Assembly: GCA_024404475.1 (NCBI GenBank)
Contig: JAKSPV010000083.1
Span: 1-6,588, forward strand
Direction: 5' to 3'
Origin: Clostridia bacterium
Lineage (GTDB): Bacteria > Bacillota > Clostridia > Oscillospirales > CAG-272
Length of the DNA stretch: 6,588 bases
Positions 5,331 to 6,588 of this stretch are shown here, in pieces. The first letter of the stretch is position 1; the number at the start of each line of letters is the position of its first letter. Both the position numbers and the translations under genes were made by a program. Under the pieces are notes generated by a model. That model was not told where the DNA came from. It did no database searches and was given only the letters and a program-made list of their open reading frames with translations.

Positions 5331-6410
5331 ATGGGAAAGATCAACGTACTTGGTTTCGATATAGCCAACCTGATCGCCGCCGGCGAGGTCGTCGACAGAC
5401 CTGCCTCCGTGGTCAAGGAACTCCTCGAAAACGCGATTGATGCTGGGTCCCGTGCGATCACGGTAGAGATCCAGAGAGGCGGTGCCTCTTTTATCCGCGT
5501 ATCCGATAACGGCTGCGGCATCGCGTACGACGATTTGCCCCTGGCGATCCTCCGCCATGCCACGAGTAAGATCTCGAAGGCGGAAGATCTCGACTCCATC
5601 GAAACGCTCGGCTTCCGCGGCGAGGCGCTTGCCGCTACGGCCGCCGTTTCCAAGCTCCGTATCCTTTCCAAAACGAAAGACAGCGCGTTCGGCTCGCTGC
5701 TTGAAACTTCCGGCGGCGAAGACGTGACCGTCTCCGAGACCGGCTGTGCCGACGGCACGACCGTGATCGTCGAAGATTTGTTCTTTAATGTCCCCGCAAG
5801 ACGCAAATTTCTGAAAAAAGACGCGACGGAGACGGCTGCCGTCACGGGTGTTGTGGAAAAAGCGGCGCTTTCCGTGCCGGATATCGCGATCAAGTACATC
5901 GCCGACGGCGAGGTGCGCTTCATGACGAGCGGCGACGGCCGCCTCGACGGCGTGATCTACGCGCTCTACGGCAGGGAAGTCGCCAAACGCGTTCTCTACG
6001 TGGATCGTTCCGACGGCGGCATCCGCGTCTCCGGATACGTTTCCGAGCCGGATTTCGTCCGCTCCAACCGCAACATGGAAAATTTCTTCATCAACGGGCG
6101 TTTCGTCAAGAGCCGCACCGCGATGGCGGCCGTAGAGCAGGCGTACGTTTCTAAAATGCAGTCGGATAAGTTCCCGTTCTGTGTCCTCAATATCGAACTG
6201 AATCCCGCTGCCGTTGACGTCAACGTCCACCCCTCCAAACTGGAGGTCAAATTCTCGAATGAACGCGTCATTTTCGACGCAGTTTACTACACTGTCCTCG
6301 GCGCGCTCGAGGCAAGTGCCAATCGCCCGGAACTGTCCTTTACCGGGCAGACGACGCCGAACGTAAGGCCCGAACTTCCGCCGACGGGTGCGAAAAAGCC
6401 CGCGGCGTGA
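5331..6410 (+). CDS. mutL: DNA mismatch repair protein MutL, N-terminal ATPase domain, ended by an in-frame TGA
   Basis: MutL couples MutS mismatch recognition to strand incision; its N-terminal domain is a GHKL ATPase. All ATPase motifs are present: motif I with E30 and N34 (VVKELLENAIDAG), motif II D59-N60-G-C-G-I, motif III GFRGEAL (94-100), the motif IV region DGTTVIVEDLFFNVPARRKF, and NVHPSK (298-303) with its conserved lysine. The frame stops at TGA 6408-6410 after 359 residues, just past the ATPase domain and within a Pro/Ala/Lys linker. Full MutL has more than 600 residues, so the linker remainder and the C-terminal dimerisation/endonuclease domain are missing from this product. The frame continues open behind the TGA (separate entry). 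An in-frame TGA at 5319-5321 makes the ATG at 5331 the first possible start. Its ribosome binding site is only a weak GGA at 5 nt, while a strong AAGGAG at 5309-5314, overlapping the mutS stop codon, lies 16 nt away. Confidence 0.93.
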   Translation: MGKINVLGFDIANLIAAGEVVDRPASVVKELLENAIDAGSRAITVEIQRGGASFIRVSDNGCGIAYDDLPLAILRHATSKISKAEDLDSIETLGFRGEALAATAAVSKLRILSKTKDSAFGSLLETSGGEDVTVSETGCADGTTVIVEDLFFNVPARRKFLKKDATETAAVTGVVEKAALSVPDIAIKYIADGEVRFMTSGDGRLDGVIYALYGREVAKRVLYVDRSDGGIRVSGYVSEPDFVRSNRNMENFFINGRFVKSRTAMAAVEQAYVSKMQSDKFPFCVLNIELNPAAVDVNVHPSKLEVKFSNERVIFDAVYYTVLGALEASANRPELSFTGQTTPNVRPELPPTGAKKPAA

Positions 6411-6588
6411 CAGCCGTCCGCACCGTCGAAGCCTGCACCCGGCAGCGCATTTTTGACTGGCGAGGACGCCCGCCGCGTTTTGAACGCATTCGTGCCCGTC
6501 GAGGGACGGGGCGACTATTCCACCCGCAAAAAAGATCAGATCCCGCTCGATACCGCACCGGCACCGGCGGCAAGAACAGCGCCGGCCG
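6411..6588 (+). pseudogene. mutL: Continuation of the mutL reading frame after the in-frame TGA (linker region, runs off right edge)
   Basis: Reading on in the same frame after the TGA gives 59 codons without a stop to the window edge. The sequence starts QPSAPSKPAPGSAF, rich in Pro, Ala and Ser like the residues before the stop (PPTGAKKPAA), and goes on with TGEDARRVLNAFVPVEGRGD and another Pro/Ala stretch. This is what the variable interdomain linker of MutL looks like, so one base change, not a frameshift, separates the two halves. There is no convincing new start: in-frame TTG (6453) and GTG (6492) lack a good ribosome binding site. The C-terminal domain would lie to the right of the window. 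Confidence 0.7.

Noticed and set aside
6408..6450. Selenocysteine insertion at the mutL TGA.
   Set aside because: No convincing SECIS-like hairpin follows the TGA, and the position lies in a disordered linker where a catalytic selenocysteine makes no sense.

Overview
The window looks like chromosomal DNA from a fairly GC-rich low-oxygen-type Firmicute (Clostridia-like). The main evidence is the gene order miaB, a YlbF/YmcA-family gene, mutS, mutL, which matches the Bacillus/Clostridia arrangement (ymcB-ymcA-(cotE)-mutS-mutL). Consensus sigma-A-type promoters and strong AAGGAG-type ribosome binding sites agree with this. The genus cannot be named from sequence alone.

Left part, about 1-635, is read leftward. 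A strong promoter (607-635) drives two tandem leucine tRNAs, tRNA-Leu(GAG) then tRNA-Leu(CAG), with a hairpin between them and a clear intrinsic terminator behind the second. Beyond the terminator is an unusual module (217-322): an 18-bp exact copy of the 3' end of the tRNA-Leu(CAG) gene followed by nested inverted repeats. Then comes an extended -10 promoter for a small cysteine-rich protein whose gene runs off the left edge.

Right part, 724-6588, is read rightward. A perfect TTGACA-17-TATAAT promoter, placed back to back with the tRNA promoter, starts an operon of miaB (tRNA ms2i6A methylthiotransferase), a YlbF/YmcA-family protein with a C-terminal four-cysteine motif, mutS (mismatch recognition) and mutL (mismatch repair mediator). 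Gaps between genes are only 20-30 nt, each with a ribosome binding site, so they are probably co-transcribed. MutS and MutL act together in mismatch repair; MiaB and the YlbF-family protein belong to RNA modification and RNA maturation.

The most notable anomaly is in mutL. The reading frame meets a TGA at 6408-6410, just after the complete N-terminal ATPase domain, and then stays open in the same frame to the window end with linker-like and coding-like sequence. This is a nonsense mutation, a sequencing error or a readthrough site. The second notable region is the tRNA-3'-end repeat plus cruciform-like module at 217-376. No clearly new enzyme system is visible; the rest is a conventional housekeeping locus.
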